Shown here piece by piece: positions 1 to 12,642 of a DNA stretch of 64,000 nucleotides. The stretch covers positions 12,501 through 76,500 of the forward strand of contig JAVKOQ010000156.1 in the NCBI GenBank assembly GCA_031835245.1, in the 5' to 3' direction. The position numbers were made by a program, and so were the translations under genes. Positions within the stretch are counted from its first letter, which is position 1; each line of letters opens with the position of its first letter. This DNA comes from Balamuthia mandrillaris. Lineage: Eukaryota; Discosea; Longamoebia; Balamuthiidae. The notes below the pieces were generated by a model. The model worked only from the letters and a program-made list of their open reading frames with translations. It searched no databases and was not told the DNA's origin.

Positions 1-238
1 TTTTATCAGACAATCTGTTGCAGTTGTTGAAGAACTATTGTCGCAGTCTCAACATGAAGACCGCAATAACTGTGGGTATTATTGGTTATCCGAACGTCGG
101 AAAGAGCAGTCTTATCAACAGTTTGAAGCGGTCTAAGGTGGCTGGTGTTGGTTCTACTCCTGGGTTCACCCGCACCATGCAGGTAAATTATTGTTTCTTT
201 ATTGTCATTTCTTTGTTTTATCGTTCTTACTTCTAGCG

Positions 239-274
<36 letters not shown>

Positions 275-1325
275 TCTTTGCCTTTTCTAACTCATTCTTA
301 TTTGCTTCACACAGGAAATCCATTTGGACAAGAACATAAAGCTGTTGGACTGCCCCGGTATAGTCTTTGCCTCTGCCGAAGGAGACAGCGCCACCTCCGC
401 AGAGCTTGTTCTCCGTAACTGCGTGCGCGTGGAGCAGCTGGAAGATCCCATCTCTCCCGTTGAAGCTCTCCTGCGTCGCGTGGCCGCACCTCAGCTGATG
501 GAGCTCTATAAGATCCCCGCTTACTCCGAGTGGAGAGAGTTTCTCAGTCATATGGCCCGCAAGAGAGGCAAGCTAGGCAAGGGGGGAGTGCCCGACTACG
601 AGGCCGCTGCTCGCATCGTGCTTCAGGATTGGAACGCAGGCAAGATCACGTTCTTCACAGAACCACCGTCGAGAGAGGAGGTCCATTTGGGAGCGACGAT
701 TGTTTCTTCTTGGGGCAAAGAGTTGGACTTGGATTCGATTCTCCAAAACGAACGAGTTATTTTGACGGAAAAGTTGTCTTCGCCTTCGGAAGGAGGTGCT
801 ACATCTTCTGGTATGATGATAACTGCGGCCCCTTCGTTTGCGAATGGAGGAACGTTTACTTCTTCTGTTATTCCACCATTAGAAGAAGAGGAAGAGGAAG
901 AGGAGGAAGAAGGAGAAGAAGGAATGGAAGAGGAGGAAGAAAGTCTTCAACACGGAAACGGCAAGGCCTCAGGAAGGAAACAAAAGCTACACGAAGAAGA
1001 GGACTTGTACAACCCGCAAAAGAATCAGGATCTGAGGAAACGAATGCAAGAGAAGAAGAAAAAGAAGCAACAACTTAAGAGGAGAGGGGATGGCGATGAG
1101 AACGGAGAGTCAATGACAATTGCAGAGAAAGGAAAGGACAAAGTTGTTGTTGGCGGACTCTATGACTTTTCTACCGACTTTGTGGCAGACAATGAGTATG
1201 GAGAAGAAGATGATGACGAGGAAGAAGAAGACGATGACGAAGCTGAATTGGACGAAGATGAAGAAGATGATGACGAGGAAGCAGAGGAACTTTTTGGTGT
1301 TGAAGACTTTAAAACACTCCACTAA
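1..1325 (+). CDS. Nucleostemin/GNL3-type circularly permuted GTPase, 3' part
   Basis: The visible part starts in frame at base 3 and is truncated 5' by the window edge. Exons are 3-182 and 315-1325, separated by a (CT)n intron. The protein shows the P-loop 'GYPNVGKSS' followed by the G3 element 'DCPGI'; the G4 motif, which precedes G1 in this circularly permuted YlqF/Nug family, must lie upstream of the window. After the GTPase come 'LLRR', '[13 protein letters not shown]' and '[14 protein letters not shown]', which match the C-terminal helical part of nucleostemin/Nug1/Grn1 proteins. These act in the nucleolus in large ribosomal subunit maturation. The last 150 residues are an acidic tail of long Glu/Asp runs with Lys patches. 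Family assignment is firm; which paralogue (GNL3 or GNL3L) is not resolved. Confidence 0.88.
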
Positions 1326-1395
1326 ACAAATACAAGTTCAACTTTTGGTTTAGACCTAATGAGAAGAGAGAGAGAGAGAGAGAGAAGCGCATATT

Positions 1396-2355
1396 TTACA
1401 GAGCTGCCAAGGCAGCTGCCATCTGTGCGTTGGTGGTGTTGGCAGGAAGGCTGTGCCGCTTGCAGAGTTTCTGCAATTCGTTTCGTTTCATGCTTTTCAG
1501 TTTTTCCTCGTCATACATCTTTCCGCTTCTGCTCTTCGTCTTTTGCTTCTTCTTTTGTGTTGCTTCTTCTTCCTCTTCCTCTTCCTCTTTTTCCTTTTGT
1601 TTCCCTCTCTTTTTACTTCCTTTTGCTTTGCTCTCTTCTTCTTCCTCTTCTTCTTTTTCTTCTTGCTCTTCTTTCTCAAAAATGTTTTTGCCTTTGGCAA
1701 TCGCCGCTTGGATAAAGGCCAGGTCCACGACTTGTGGTTTCGGTCGAACCTTCATGGCGTCCTTGTATCGTTTGGAGCCTCGCCCGGTCTTTTGGCCGTA
1801 CTGCGTGACCCCGTCGGAGCCCAACACGATGTGCGTCGGCTTGGTAGACTTGGTGATGGTGGTCAGCACCTTGCCGCCGTGGGACTCTATCTCGGCTACC
1901 ACGGAGTCGTTGGATTGGCTAAACTCGCCCACCACTACACAGGTCATTCCTGGCAAGGAGAAAGAAGTGAAGAGAACAATGAAGAGAAGAGAACAGAAGA
2001 GAAGAGAGAGAATTAGACAACGAAGGAGAGGGGAGGAGAGGAAAGAGAGAAGCGAGAAGAGAAGAAGAAAGAGAACAGAAGGAAAGAAAGAAATACGTTA
2101 CCAGAGAAAACAGACTCAACATTAAGCAGCTCCTCGGTGATAGGAATGCCAGCCTCATCTAGTAGCCTGCGCTTCTCCTCGAGAGGGAGGTCGCCCCAAC
2201 CAGGAACGTCCTGCGGTGGCACGCGCTTGAACGCCTCCTTGAAAGTGTCGCAATAGCCGGAACAATCGAATAAATGCACTTTATCCGTCCAACTGCCATA
2301 TATCGGGGCATCCGGATACACCTGTGGCACACATACAAATTGTTCATAAAAACAC

Positions 2356-2414
<59 letters not shown>

Positions 2415-2601
2415 AAACCTGACGAGTACCGAGAGAATAAAGGGAGTAGGGTTCGATGGGTTTTCCGCATTCATCGCACTTTATGGTTTTGCGAGGGTTG
2501 GCAAAGGCGAAGCTTTCCGTCTCGTGGTAGGACTTGGCCCAAGTCATGTACTCGCCGTCCATCCGGAAGCCATTGAGCAACTGCTGCCTAGTCATCGTCA
2601 T
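1396..2601 (-). CDS. BRCT- and SAP-domain protein with N-terminal Cys pair
   Basis: Three exons, 2601-2419, 2321-2102 and 1949-1396, give a predicted 318-residue protein; the first intron is a (GA)n tract on the plus strand. The N-terminal third has a 'CDECGKP' knuckle and a conserved-looking 'WGDLPLEEKRRLLDEAG' stretch. A BRCT fold follows ('CVVVGEF', 'IESHGGKV', 'PTHIVLG', 'VVDLAFIQAAI'), then a Lys/Glu-rich low-complexity linker and a C-terminal SAP-like helix pair ('LKSMKRNELQKLCKRHSLP'). BRCT plus SAP is typical of nuclear DNA repair or chromatin proteins; a relation to PARP-associated BRCT proteins is possible, but no catalytic domain is present. Start Met 2601 was chosen because it opens the exon that splices in frame into the rest. 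Confidence 0.7.
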
Positions 2602-2871
2602 TTTTCTTTTTCTTTTTTTATTTTTTGTTTTGAAAAAAAAAACGAAAAAATGGAATTTAAAAAAAATCATTACAGGGCTGCACAATGGCTGCTCTAGATG
2701 GCGTCAAATACTAAAGCACTTCTGCAGCATCTTAGTGATCTGATGACGTGTAACAATCAAATTTCATTCCTTATTAATGTCGAATCTCAGATCTATATTT
2801 ATTTTTCTTTTTTTTTTTGTTTCAAATAACTTTTCTTTTTTTTTGTTCTTTCTTTAGTCGCTTCTTTCTCT

Positions 2872-5800
2872 CTAGAACTGATCCTGCTGTACATGCTCCG
2901 AAGACGAAGAAGAAGGCGACGGTGGGAAGAAGTGATCCAGTTGCATGTTGCTCAGGATCATCGCATCGCTTTCCGCCTCCTCGCTTCCGTTGTTGTTGTT
3001 GTTATTGTTGGTTCGATTGACCGCTTCCTCCAAGAAGCAACAAAGCTGTTTGAAGGAAGGGCGATCCTTCGGATGGTCCGACCAACAGCGAAGCATCAGT
3101 TGAGCAAGAGGAAGAGGGACGGTGCTGGGGACGGGAGGGGCGCTCCCGCCGTTCGAGGCACGAAGGGCCACCTCCATGTCGTTCATCTCTGGCCATGGCT
3201 TTTGCTGTTTGTTTGTTGTTAACGACAAGATACAAATGGCAAGATAGAAAAAAAGAAAGAGAACGATGAAAAGAAGAGAAAAGAAGAGAAGAAAAAAAAG
3301 ACAACATTAAGAGAAGGAACAAAGAGGAATGAGGGAAAGAAAAAAAAGCTTACCCGAACAAAGAGTTCGTACAGAACTGTGCCAAACGTGTACACATCCG
3401 CTCGTTTGCTATACAGCTCGTTGCGCGTGATCTCCGGAGCACGGTAGCGCGGGTGTCCCACTGGACTCATCGGCAGTCGCTTCTTATTTCCTGAGGTGGT
3501 GATGACCGTTCTCTTTTGCTTGAAGATGGCAATGCCAAAGTCTCCAACAAAGAGCTGGCCCCGATTGGCATCTTGAGGGTGGAAGAGGAGGTTGTGGGTG
3601 GTTACATCTCGATGGATGACGTTGAGGCTGTGGATGTAGCGCATGCCCTCCGCAACGTCCTTGGCCAGTTGGAGGGAGCGGCGGAGGGAGAAAGCGGTCT
3701 TGTGGAGGTGAAGCACATCGTGAAGACTTCCTCCCGACATGTACTCCATTACAATGCCGCAATATTGTTCCGTTATATAGGCTTTAAAATCCAATTGTTT
3801 GTGTGCGTTGGGTGTTGGATGTGAGAAAGAGAAAAGGAGAGAAGCAAGAAGGATAGGAGAACGAGCAAGGGAAAAAAGAGTGCGAGAGAGAACACAAATA
3901 TAAGAGATAAAGAATTAGCTTACCTCCATAAACTTTAACTATGTTAGGATGATTGGAAGCACGACGAAGACAAGCCACCTCTCTCCGAAAGGCGCGAAGG
4001 ACCTGCTTCCGGTGTTCCACTTGTAGCTTAGGGTCCTTGGCTTGTAGCGAAAGTCGTTTCACAGCAACGTCTTGGTTCTTCCACCGCGCCAAAAAGACCT
4101 CGCCATATGCTCCCTTCCCCACCACTCGTAAAAGTTCTAGTTCGTTGCTGTTCACTCGGATGTCGGCTGTTAAGCATGAGATTTGCGAAGCGGCCGAAGA
4201 AGCAAAAGAAAGAAGGAGAAAAACCGTTTAGGAAATTGTTTGACATAAAAGAGAAGCAGAGAAAGAGATATATGGATAGAAACACACGTAAAAGAGAGAA
4301 AGAACACAGCAGAGAAAGAAGAACAAACCTATTTCTTGCAAGACTTCCGCTTCTAACAGCAAAAAGTTGTTGCATCGCTGGTCTTTGCGAAGAGAATCAG
4401 AGTAGCCTACCAGCTCTTGTTTTTTGGCCTCTCTGTTCTTCTGTTTCTTGCTTCCATTGCGAAAGCCTCCATTATGTGCCTTAAGCTTCACTCGAGTGAT
4501 ATAGTTTCTTTCTCGTCCGTGCTCATCGTCATCTTCTTCGTCAACATCCTCATCACTTTTCTCTTCGTCCTCATCGATCGCGTCCTCTTCGTCTTCCTCT
4601 TCCTCGTCTTCTTCCTCTTCTTCAGCTTTTTGTACATCTTGTAAGATGCGTTGTAAGATGAGATCCGCTCTTCGGTCTTCCGCTTCTTCCTGAAAGCAGC
4701 GTGGAAAGGGATCCATAGGATCTGCCACTTCCACAGGAAGTATTCGAGGCAATGGCTCCTGTACCAGTGACCGAGTTCTCCGTTCACGAGTGATTGGTGT
4801 TGTTGACATAAGGTCTTCAGGCTCTGATTCCGTCTCTGTTCTGTTCTTGGATTGAACTTGGATGTGAATGGAAGCACGTCGTAGATCGAGTCGTGATTTG
4901 GTAGGAGGGGTTAAGGAAGAAAAGCAAGAAGACGAAGAAAAGGGAGATGAAGGAGAAGATGAGGCAGTGATAGAAAAATAAGGGTCTTCTTCTTCCAAAG
5001 AAGAAGACAAAGATTGGTTGGTGTTGTTGTTGGTATTGTTGGACAAAATTGTTTGTTGCTGTATAGCAAACCGAGGCGAAAAAGAGGAAGTATTTGTAAC
5101 ATCAGAAGAGGAAGAAGAGGTGGGAAGAGGTAGGGTCAACTGTATTTGTGGTGGTGTTTGTGCTTGTGCTTGTGGTTCTCTGCGGCAGCACCTACTCCCA
5201 CTTCGACTGCGCCCATGACGGTTTCTCTCTCTTCTTCGACGTCCTCCGTTTCCACTTGCGTTTTCGCTCCCCTCGGCTGCTCGTCTCTTGCTCAACTCTT
5301 TGACCAATCTCAGCATTCTCACTCTTCTTTGCACCAAAGCGGCCTCCATCTCCAACAGCCGCTTCTCGGCATCGTCCAACAGGTCATAACTTCGTTGCAG
5401 TCTTCTCTTACGCGAGGACTCTGTTCCTCCAACTTTGTTCTTGCTGTTGTTCTCGTTGGAGAGGGTAGCTTCGTAACGTTTTTGTCGGGCGACAGCGCTC
5501 TCCAAGGTCATCTTCTCTGCTTGCAGTCGGCTGATCTCCTCTCTCAGTTGTTGATAGCAACGAAGCACTTGCCACGTGGGCATGGCCTCTTCTCCTCCTT
5601 CGTCGTTCTTCTTTGGGTGCATTTGCGGAGTGCTTCTCTGAGACAAAGAAGACGACGAGGAGGAGGCGACAGCAGCAGAAGCAGAACCAGCAATATAGAC
5701 CTCATCCAAAAAGTCAAGAGGAGGAGCAGCAGAGAAGCTGAAGGAGGCAGCTCTCCTCCGTTCTTCCACCACCATAAACGTTTTGTTGATGCTCCTTTGT

Positions 5801-6270
5801 TGTTGTTGCTGCTGCCGCTGTTGTTGTTGTTCTTGTTCTTCTTGTTGTCGTTCCTGTTCTAGCTGCTGAAGCTCCATTACCAAGGCAGAACTATCCTCTT
5901 CTTCCTCTTCCACTTCGTCTTCTATATATGCTTCTTCTTCGTCCTGTTCTTGCTCTGCCTGCTTGCGCCGTTCTCCAGAGATGGAGAGGGTGGAGGTGAA
6001 CGTTTGCGTCAGCAGTTCCGTGGTGGTCTCCATTTCTTCCTCCCCTTCTTCTTGCATGTAGTAGCTTTGTTCTTCTTCCTCCTCCTCTACTTCTTCTTCA
6101 TTCGCTCTGCCGTGCTCCTCCTCTTCCTCCTCCTCCTCTTCTTCCTTTGCACGGCTGTGATAATGATAAGAAGGTGGGTGTAGAAGCGGTTGCTGCCGCT
6201 GTTGCTGCTGCTCTTCCGTTCTCCTCGTCAGCTCTTCGGACCACAAACCAGTCGTCGAAGAGGTCTCCAT
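2872..6270 (-). CDS. TKL-type protein kinase with long acidic/coiled-coil N-terminus
   Basis: Four exons, 6270-4329, 4166-3924, 3781-3354 and 3198-2872, give 979 residues. Roughly the first 650 residues are low complexity: Gln and Glu runs, a predicted coiled coil ('LQAEKMTLESAVARQKRYE'), Arg-rich and Ser-rich stretches and a second acidic block. The kinase domain has the glycine loop 'VGKGAYGEVFLARW', lysine in 'VAVKRL', 'NHPNIVKVYG', 'HRDVTTHNLL', 'GDFGIAIF', 'APEI', 'ADVYTFG', 'PWPEM' and 'DRPSF', all in TKL style. The catalytic-loop lysine normally two residues after HRD is replaced by Thr, so activity is uncertain. The tail is Asn- and Ser-rich. ATG 6270 opens the acidic region; an in-frame upstream Met would add an AT-rich hydrophobic stretch and is less likely. 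Substrate unknown. Confidence 0.82.
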
Positions 6271-7547
6271 CTCTATATATGCTTGCGGCAAAAAACGAAA
6301 CAAAAACCCAATAATATTTTTCTCCTTCTCTTCTCTTCTTCTCTTCTCTTCTCTTTTCTTTACAATAAAATAAAAACAAATAATAACAATTAAAAAAATA
6401 AAGATCAAATCAATCAATTGAATCAAATCAAATCAAATCAAATCAAATCAAAAAATTTGCGTAGCAACTGAAAATCGTGTTTTTTTTTTCAAATCAAAAA
6501 AAAAGGTTCGATGTGGGATGTGATGTAAGGGGGTGGGTGTGATAGTAGCTTTAGGTCGTCTTTATTTTTCTTTTTTCTTCCTTTCTTCCTCTTTTCTTCT
6601 TCCTTGCAGGGTTGTCTCCTATCCTCGCTCGTATCCGCTCTGCCTCTCTCTCTCTCTTCTTTTTTTCCCTGAAATAACAAAAATAAAATGAGATAAGCGG
6701 TAAGGGCGCAGCACTCTTCGAGAGAGAGAGAAAAAGAGTAGCAAGAAAACAAAAGGAGAAGCTGTGTGTTGTCGCTACGAGACTGCAGGTCTCACCGCTC
6801 TCTTTGTGCTCGCAGTGGTAGACTTGCCGTTGCAACGCTGCTATTCTTTATGAACAAAGCGTGCGTAGTGATTGATAAGAGAGAAGAGAAGAGAAACAAA
6901 AAAAATGAAAAAGGAGACAAAGTTGAAAAATAAAGAAAAGGGATCTGACGCGTTTAATATTTTATTATTATTATTATTATTTATTTATTTTTTGGTCTGG
7001 TGCTACTTTTAAGGTTCTTCCCTCGTCATATAGTCTTGCTGGGCTGTAAGTTGTCACTGTTGTTACTGCCGGGCGCTGCAGGGGCGGGGGAGGGGAAGGT
7101 GAAGGGAGAGAAGCGCTTTGAAGTCTTCCTTCTGCTAAGGTGCGATCCAAACGTTGACTTTCCTTTTGTCGGCCCCCCCTGCTCATTTATTAAATGATAA
7201 AAAATCTTTTACGCTTTCTTGGTTGCCGGTGATTCGTTGCATAGTGACGCTAAATGTCGGGATGGATTCCTGGAATTTTAATAAATTTTACATCATTGGA
7301 AATGCGAGATTTTGTACCCGCACACAATCCGTCCAGCGGCCAAAGCGGCAACCCGGTGGACACCGTGGCGCCGTTCCGCTCCACGTGATAGATACAGGGT
7401 AACCCTCGAGTCCAATGAAGGCAAATTTGCCTTTCTGAAAGTTAGCTCACGTTGTGCGCTCGTTTGTGTTGGTTGTGAAGCTCAAAGTCAGGTCAAGTAT
7501 TGCATTTTTTGTGCAGTTTTAAACATAAAGGAAAAAAGAAACACAAA
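6271..7547. other. Divergent intergenic region
   Basis: This 1.3 kb stretch separates two divergently transcribed genes and should hold both promoters. It contains a short (ATCAA)n run near 6418-6450, poly-T/A tracts and a TTA run near 6958-6985. Short ORFs on the minus strand (about 6551-6835) have no features I recognise and lack support. I see no RNA gene. Confidence 0.5.
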
Positions 7548-7930
7548 ATGAATGGCAAGAAGAAAAGAAAGTCCGCCGCCAAAGACAAGCAACGGACCCA
7601 AAACAAAAGAAGAAGGAGGATGCCATCACAGCAGCCTTCTTTTGAAGCTTCTTCCTCATCCGCTTCCTCTTCTCACAGCGAACCAACACCAACATTTCGC
7701 TCCTTCCAAGAGCAAATCGCGCCCAACACCTTGCGTGCCCTCCATGAAATCTTTGGCTACGACCGGATGACGCCGGTCCAAGCGGCCGCTTTGCCCGTGG
7801 TTATGGCCGGTCACGACGTGGTCGCCCGAGCCAAAACCGGAACCGGCAAAACTTTGGCCTTTTTGATTCCTTGTTTGGAGGTACATTTCATCTCTAAATT
7901 GCTGATTTTTTCCTCTTTTCTCACTCTCTG

Positions 7931-7962
<32 letters not shown>

Positions 7963-8859
7963 GCTATCTCTTGTTACTTCTCTCTCTCTCTCTCATTTGG
8001 GCTCTCTCTCAAACAAATAGAAAGTGCGGAAGGAAAGACAGTGTCGACAAGAATCAGGCGTACTTCTTCTCATCCTATCCCCAACCAGAGAGCTCGCTCA
8101 ACAGATCCACAAAGAGGCAAGCCTTCTCTTGACCTTTCATCGCAAAACAGAAGAAGAAGGAGAAGAGGAGGAAGAACAAGAAGACAAAGAAATGATTCAT
8201 ATTCAATGTGTCATAGGAGGGAGCAACGTTCGCCACGACCTTAAAGCGTTGCAACGACAACCACGTTGTGATATTCTCATAGCTACTCCAGGTCGGTTAC
8301 TTCATCTTCTGCGACTTTCTTCCGACGAAGAAGCAGACGAAAAAGAAGAAGGGACAAATGAGACAAAGAAGCAGAAGAAACAGAAGAAAAAGGCCCGAAA
8401 GGAAGAAATGTCTTTGAAGGAAAGAATGAAGGGCATTCGCATGTTGGTGTTGGATGAGGCGGATCAACTTTTGGAAATGGGCTTTCAAAAAGAGATGGAA
8501 GACATTCTCTCTTATCTCCCCGATCGACAACATCGACAAACTTTACTCTTCTCCGCAACTCTTCCTTCTTCCTTTTCTTCTTCTCAAAACGAAAAAGGAT
8601 GTACTGAAGAAGAGAGAAAGAAGAGTATCATGATGAAGAGTGTTATTCGTCCGTCATATCAATTGTTGGATGTTGTGAAAGAAGGAGAAGTGAGCACGAA
8701 CGAAGAAGTGGTTCAGGAATACGCTGTTTGTTCTTTGGAGCAACTTATCCCAGCAGTGCATCGTATCATCCAGCGGCATTGTGCCTCTGTGAAAAATCAT
8801 AAGGTTCATTTCTAGGCTCTTCTCTCGTTTTTTCTGTTATAGTTTTCTCGTCTCTGCTC

Positions 8860-8893
<34 letters not shown>

Positions 8894-9790
8894 CTCCCTC
8901 GTTTTGGCCTGTAGTTCTGTGTTCCCATTTCATTTTATTTCATTTATTTTACTTTTCGCATTATGTTACAAGTTTGTTGTTTCTTGTGTTGACCCAAGCT
9001 GTGTCAACATTGAACACCTCAGGTGTTAGTATTCTTCAACACTGCTCGTTTCACACAATTCATGGTTCAAATCTTCACCCGAATGAACATTCCAGTGTTG
9101 GAAATGCATTCCAGAAAAGAGCAGCGGCACAGAAAAGGGACCGCCGAAACTTTTCATGAAGGCAAAGGACTCATCATGTTCTCCTCCGACGTGAGCGCTC
9201 GTGGCGTAGACTATCCTGGAATCACTTTTGTTCTTCAAGTTGGGGTGCCACAAAGCCGGGAACAGTACATTCATAGGTTCGCTTCCTTTCCTCTTCACTC
9301 TCATCTTTTGTTTTGAAAATCTTTTTATTCAACAAAACACAATAACAGATTAGGCCGTACAGCACGAGCAGGAGCGACTGGGTATGGTCTCCTATTGCTA
9401 TGCGAGTTTGAGAGACCCTTTCTGCACTGCATCCAAGACCTACCGTTAAGAGATGCCACCGACGAGCACATCCTCTCTCCCACTTTACCCACCCCCAACA
9501 AACGTCTTCTGAAAGTGTTGCAAACGATTGTCAAAGACAAGAAACATCTTCTCAGACGAGCGGAAGAGGTCTACCAGTCCTTTCTTGGCTATTACATCAC
9601 CATTCTCAAGCTGTTGGCTGGGGTGACGAAGGAGCGCATCGTGGAGAGAGCCAACACTTGGATGACGACAAGAGCGGAGCAAGGAGGCTTCGGGATGACA
9701 ACAACAAAAACGGCTCCGACGTTACCGCTGCACCTCGCGCAAAAGATGGGGCTGGTTGGAGTGAAGGGCGTGGTGATGAGGAAAGAATAA
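7548..9790 (+). CDS. DEAD-box ATP-dependent RNA helicase (Mss116-like class)
   Basis: Four exons, 7548-7880, 8021-8803, 9023-9276 and 9349-9790, give 603 residues. All helicase motifs are present in order: Q-motif region '[12 protein letters not shown]', motif I 'AKTGTGKT', Ia 'PTRELAQQ', 'TPGRLL', II 'DEAD', III 'SAT', '[11 protein letters not shown]' and VI '[10 protein letters not shown]', the last formed across the third splice junction. The first 45 residues are basic and Ser-rich. An acidic insert (about 8145-8190) and a Lys-rich insert (about 8340-8410) lie between core motifs. The '[11 protein letters not shown]' and extended C-terminal region resemble the Mss116/CYT-19 and plant RH25/26/31 helicases, which act as RNA chaperones, often in organelles; the basic N-terminus gives no clear targeting call. 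Confidence 0.9.
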
Positions 9791-10063
9791 CATTACCATA
9801 CGTAATGGTGTGAAGCCAAAAGGATAAAAAGGGGGGAGGTCACCATAAGTAAAGTTCATCCATGGTGGCGGAAAATAAAACGAAATATAACGAAAAAGTT
9901 ATATTCGTTTGAAGTCACATTTACCTTTTTACGGAAGCAATCCCTACTTTAGGATAACAGAACCAGAAAATCGAACGAAAAGCACAGGAAGCAGATCATT
10001 CAAAATTATGTACATATATAGACATTTATTTTAATGAATATCCTTTTTGAGGGAACGATCGGA

Positions 10064-11300
10064 TCAGTTCACAAGATTGGTAATGCTCAATTTCCGTCTG
10101 CTCTCCTCCACCCGCAACCTCTTCCTGCGGTACCTCAGCCCGCATGCGTTGCAAAGACTGCAGGGAGAAACGACAAGTTAGCCTCCATGTTTTTCCATCA
10201 GAAGAAAAGATAAAATAAACCAAGAGCGAGATGACGGAAGACATAGATGACAGAGAGCGCGGATAGGAGAGAGAAAACGGGGAGAAACAAGTCGGAAAAC
10301 GTACTTTTTGGCGCCGTCAGGGCCTCTGCGCCACTCTGGCGTGTGGATGCTCTTGCACTGCACGCAATGGCGGCACTCTCGCTCCTGCAGGGGCTCCTTG
10401 GAGGCGATCCCTTTGCTCTTCTTGCGCTGCTTGTCTCGGTTCCCAGAGTTGCTGCTCACTGTCCATTCCCATTGTTGAGTCGTTTGAGCGGAAGCACCGT
10501 CGCTGTTGCTGCTGTTTACGTTCTCGTCTTTGAAGAGTTGAACAGGAACAACTCTGGCTTTCTTCTTTGGCCTTTTGCTGCTCTTCTTCTGTTTCTGCTG
10601 CAGGCCGGCGAAAACCTTGAAGACGGTCTCCAGGTTGGCCTTGCACTCTTGAAACAGGAGCCAGTCGGCCTCGCTCCAGCTGGGCACCCATTCCTCCTCC
10701 TCTTCTGCCTGTTCTGCTGCTGCCCTGTTTCTGTGTTGTTCCTTGTGGTCCTCCGCTTTCCTGGCCAAACGGGTCAGACTCTGACCGCAATGCAACAACT
10801 ATAATGAAAAAACGTTTAAGTCAGAGAGAGAAACAATGAAGAGAAGTGAAGAAAAAACGTACTTGAGCCGCAGAAGGGTGGAACAGCTTTTCAGAAACTG
10901 GAGAGGCAAGGGTAGGGGAGGAACTACCAGAGGACGTGGAGGAGCGGGGAGAGGACTCAGCCGAGGAGGAGGACCCTGGAAACATGCAGGAGGAGGAAGA
11001 GGGAACACTCACGCTGCTGCGAGGCGAGGACTCGTCGAACGAGGAGGAGCGGGACGGTCGGTGGTGGTGGTGCGGGTGGTCAGCCAGGAACATGTGCGCG
11101 GGCAGGGGCAGCGCAGGGGGAGCAGGCGCAGCCGCACGGCGAGGGCTCTCCCAAGCAACCGAAGGGGCACGACCAGGATGGCGGTTGGTGTGGTGCGCAG
11201 GGTGGGGGTGGGAATGAGGGTGGTAGTCCATGGAAGGGTGGGCAGGCGGGGGGCAGTAGTGATAGTGAGAGGACGAGTAGTGGTGTCCGCCGTCATACAT
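10064..11300 (-). CDS. GATA-type zinc-finger protein
   Basis: Three exons, 11300-10863, 10798-10305 and 10157-10064, give 341 residues. The single zinc finger is assembled across the second intron: 'CVQCKSIHTPEWRRGPDG' from exon 2 and 'LCNACGLRYRRKR' from exon 3, giving the C-x2-C, WRRGP and CNACG signature of GATA factors. It is followed only by a short basic tail, so the finger is C-terminal. The N-terminal exon is rich in His, Pro and Ser and probably disordered. A central helix region 'WVPSWSEADWLLFQECKAN' is the only other ordered-looking part. GATA factors bind (A/T)GATA(A/G); in dictyostelids they control developmental genes, but the targets here are unknown. Confidence 0.88.
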
Positions 11301-12240
11301 TTTGTTTGGGTAGCAGTGGCTATGTGTATAAGTGGTGTGTGTTTGTAGTTGTGTAAGTGAAAAAGCAAAAGAAAAAAAAAGAAAAGCACAAACAAAAAAA
11401 AAAACAAATAAAAAAACCTTTATATAAAGGTAAAGTTTTCAGAAAAAGGGAGAAAAGGAGGCTACCGATGCGTGAACCGTTTTTCAAAAAGGTAGAAAAG
11501 ACTGACACCGAACGATGCTGCACATTGTTTAAGGAGGATTGACCAGCGCACACACCCCAAAAACCATGAAACCTTCCATACATGGGCCAGGTTACGGATA
11601 TTTGGTTGACCACCGAAGCGCGGATTGGCCAAAAACAGGCAAATAACAGGATCAAGCACAGCGCTTGATCCCTGAGCGTTCAATCAGATTCCACCATCCC
11701 GTGCGATGATTTTTCTCAAAATAGGGCTTCCATCGGGTTACCCGCCGAGAGACCGTATCGCTAAAAGGAATGGATGCAGCAAACTGGGAGAAAATCAGCA
11801 GGTTTCCGATCCTAAACTCGGAGTTAAGGTAAACATCTGCGCAGTACATTTTATACCTTTTTTATTGGAAATTCGCCTAAATTTTTTTTGTCATTATTAT
11901 CAATCAACGATCTGACAGGCCGGGTCGGATTGGAGGATCGTTTTTTGGATGGATGATCTGAAAGAACACGTCAGCTCCCAGTTATGCGAAGCATCTGATC
12001 ACCTGACGTCATCCCGTGCGATTCCCACCTTAAAAAGGAAAGACAGGCGGAACACTTGCGCACGTCAACTTTGTTATCGTTATACGTCCACGTTATGGGT
12101 CTGTTGCGCAGGTCGGTGCACACTCCTCCTTGCTTCGCCGTGACTGGCCAACAAAGCGCTTAGCGTCGTTCAGCTACGTTGCAACCACCCCAAAAAAAAA
12201 AAAAAAACAAGGTTGTGGAGTTCACAGGAGAGGCGCGATC
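11301..12240. other. Divergent intergenic region
   Basis: About 940 bp between divergent genes, presumably with both promoters. A 'TTTATATAAAGG' element lies about 120 bp upstream of the minus-strand gene. No ORF with recognisable features and no RNA gene were found. Confidence 0.5.
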
Positions 12241-12547
12241 ATGGGGCTTCCGGTCGTGGTGCAAGTGGGCCTGGCCTCGGCGGCTGGCTTCGCATCGTTT
12301 CGCTTGTTGCTGGGTCGGTTCGCAAAAGTCAATGCTGGCACGTTCTTTCCGGCCTCCGTTCGTGGGCAACCGTTAAAAGAAAACAGGTACTAGAGATTCG
12401 TTTGTTTTCTTTAACACAAGATCTTGGTTGACCCTATAATGAAGGTGGCTGAATATATTGGTATCGTTGTTGCACTCCTGCATTAGCGCTCTCGGATGCA
12501 TTTTGTGCCTTCTTGGTGTTCAGGTATGTATGTTGTCGTCTCTTGTT

Positions 12548-12580
<33 letters not shown>

Positions 12581-12605
12581 TCTTCAGGTATTATGTATTC
12601 TTGTT

Positions 12606-12642
<37 letters not shown>

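Noticed and set aside
6551-6835. Small minus-strand ORF with 'YHCEHKESGETC'
   Set aside because: Too short and low-complexity beyond this stretch, with no start context or homology to support a gene.
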